64,000 bases of DNA, taken from positions 992,001 to 1,056,000 of the forward strand of contig NC_068557.1 in NCBI RefSeq assembly GCF_022201045.2, in the 5' to 3' direction. The notes below the pieces were generated by a model. That model saw only the letters and a list, made by a program, of their open reading frames with translations, did no database searches and was not told the DNA's origin. Below are positions 62,773-64,000 of this stretch, in pieces. The DNA is from Citrus sinensis. Lineage: Eukaryota > Streptophyta > Magnoliopsida > Sapindales > Rutaceae. The position numbers were made by a program, and so were the translations under genes. The first letter of the stretch is position 1; the number at the start of each line of letters is the position of its first letter.

Positions 62773-63775
62773 AATCTATCAAATATTTTATAACTTTTAA
62801 TGTTTTATTTTACTGCCCGTGCCACATCATGGTCAGGACGGCCGTTGCAGCCGGAGGTGCCCGGCCGCCACATGACTGGTGGCATCATCTACTCGCCGTT
62901 GAAGTCAACATCAGAAATTTTTATTTTTTTTTTAAATTAAAAATCACAGCCGACACATACAGGTGGTATTATCGCCTCTCTTGTTGGATAAGGGAAAAAA
63001 AAGGACGCGCAGTTCTATGCCACCAACTCTTTCCTCTTTGGAGCTAATAACATCCAAGTCATTCAGTTTTTAAATAATTTCGAATAAGGGAAGAGAGTTT
63101 GTTCATTTATATCATATAGGTCCACAACCCCACTCTCTCCTTCACGAGAATCGCATAACTAAAATTTAGATCACTCCATCCATGTGATTGGAATTAAATC
63201 CGATATTCATTATATAATCATCTCAAATAATTTGATCAACTAAATTAGTGGATACTTATATACATATTAAAATATAACTCGTAATAAAACAATCAAATAA
63301 TTTTAATATCACAATTTTTCACTAATATAATGTAATGTTAAAAATTAAGAGTATGTAACTTAGAATTTATTCGATAGTTTTGAAATTAGAACTTTTATAA
63401 GTAGCGTTTTAGTAATAAAAATCTATGTCAATTTTTAATTTTTAAAAAGAAGTTTATAAATAACTTAATAGCAAAGTAAAGTAAAATGTTAGAGTAACGA
63501 AAATGTACTTTAGAGAAATCATAATAAACGAGCACTTGATAACAAAGGGTACTCCATTGTGGATCGAAATTAGGGTTTTATTTGATACAAATAGAACAAC
63601 CATGTAATCATGTGAGAAACCATAAAAGATACGGACCTAAGTGCTATTACCCCTTTCCTAGCCGTCAGACTCTGATTCAGATGCAGAGTTATGCCAATCA
63701 AGGCTTCAACGTAGTACACACATTCTACAGACTCAACCAAAACTAAAATTGATTTATAAAAAAAAAAAATAATTA
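62773..63775. other. Upstream region of the FTHFS gene
   Basis: Noncoding DNA, with presumed promoter and leader near the right end. Open frames across the tRNA and antisense to the next exon are shadows. Confidence 0.45.
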
Positions 63776-63937
63776 ATGGCTTCATCAAAAACAGTGAGAA
63801 AATTACAGGTGGTATCACCAGTACCAGCAGATATAGACATTGCAAACTCAGTGGAGCCACTTCATATTTCTGAGATTGCCCAAGAACTCAACCTCAAGCC
63901 AAACCATTATGATCTCTATGGCAAATACAAAGCCAAG
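63776..63937 (+). CDS. THFS: 10-formyltetrahydrofolate synthetase, first exon (partial)
   Basis: The ATG at 63776 opens 54 codons that end at a GT donor (GTGATT) after AAAGCCAAG. The reading MASSKTVRKLQVVSPVPADI, then DIANSVEPLHISEIAQELNL, then NHYDLYGKYKAK, is the very conserved start of plant formate-tetrahydrofolate ligase. This cytosolic one-carbon enzyme joins formate to THF using ATP to make 10-formyl-THF. The ATP-binding loop and the rest of the roughly 635-residue protein lie beyond the window. Phase 0 at the exon end fits continuation with the VLL... segment. Confidence 0.9.
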
Positions 63938-64000
63938 GTGATTGCTTTTTAGCTTTTTATTCATAAATTTATTTATTTTTTTCTTATTGAGTAACTTATA

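Noticed and set aside
62715-63047. 110-codon ORF starting inside the tRNA
   Set aside because: Overlaps the tRNA-Ala gene and has no recognisable protein features.
63570-63860. 96-codon minus ORF
   Set aside because: Antisense to the FTHFS leader and first exon.

Overview
This is a window of a eudicot plant nuclear genome. The evidence is long AT-rich introns with GT-AG borders, plant-only families (chromomethylase, SINA-type ligase with plant exon layout, MUT9-like kinase), chloroplast transit peptides and plant Copia, LINE, hAT and Mutator-type repeats. A woody dicot such as Citrus would fit, but that is an impression from protein similarity and is not proven here. Gene models below were built by hand by joining exons so that splice sites and reading phase agree; every full model closes in frame at a length I recall as usual for its family.

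Layout. 1-432: broken PHD-finger (MS1/MMD1-like) remnant, minus strand. 1264-1463: compound microsatellite. 1930-8193: an F-box pseudogene (minus strand) split by a complete Copia LTR retrotransposon (2002-7827), which itself carries a small hAT element (4403-4810). 8939-12151: intact Notchless/NLE WD40 gene. 13250-15535: decayed tandem copy of the same F-box + NLE pair. 15796-16151: two-exon gene for a 76-aa protein. 16906-24906 (minus): 21-exon chromomethylase (CMT3-like), with a LINE fragment in intron 2. 25559-28790: cluster of small DNA transposons. 29796-35886: 16-exon MUT9-like (casein kinase 1-type) kinase. 36648-38548: PSA2-like thylakoid DnaJ zinc-finger protein. 39509-43046 (minus): MTP8-like manganese transporter. 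44300-46618: two neighbouring hAT elements. 49686-52776 (minus): chloroplast YqeH-type circularly permuted GTPase. 54082-56038 (minus): SINA/SINAT E3 ligase. 59968-60255: small single-pass membrane protein. 61499-61621: perfect hairpin Mutator-like MITE. 62700-62772: tRNA-Ala(AGC). 63776-end: first exon of 10-formyltetrahydrofolate synthetase, cut by the window edge.

The genes are independent housekeeping or regulatory genes, not an operon or pathway. Two act on chromatin (CMT3 writes CHG DNA methylation; MUT9-like kinases phosphorylate histone H3 and photoreceptor partners) and three act in chloroplasts or ion homeostasis, but I see no sign that they are co-regulated. I found no convincing new biological system. 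The most informative structure is in the mobile DNA: exact target-site duplications for most elements, a hairpin-loop inversion between the two Copia LTRs, complementary decay of a tandem gene pair, and a nearly perfect palindromic MITE.
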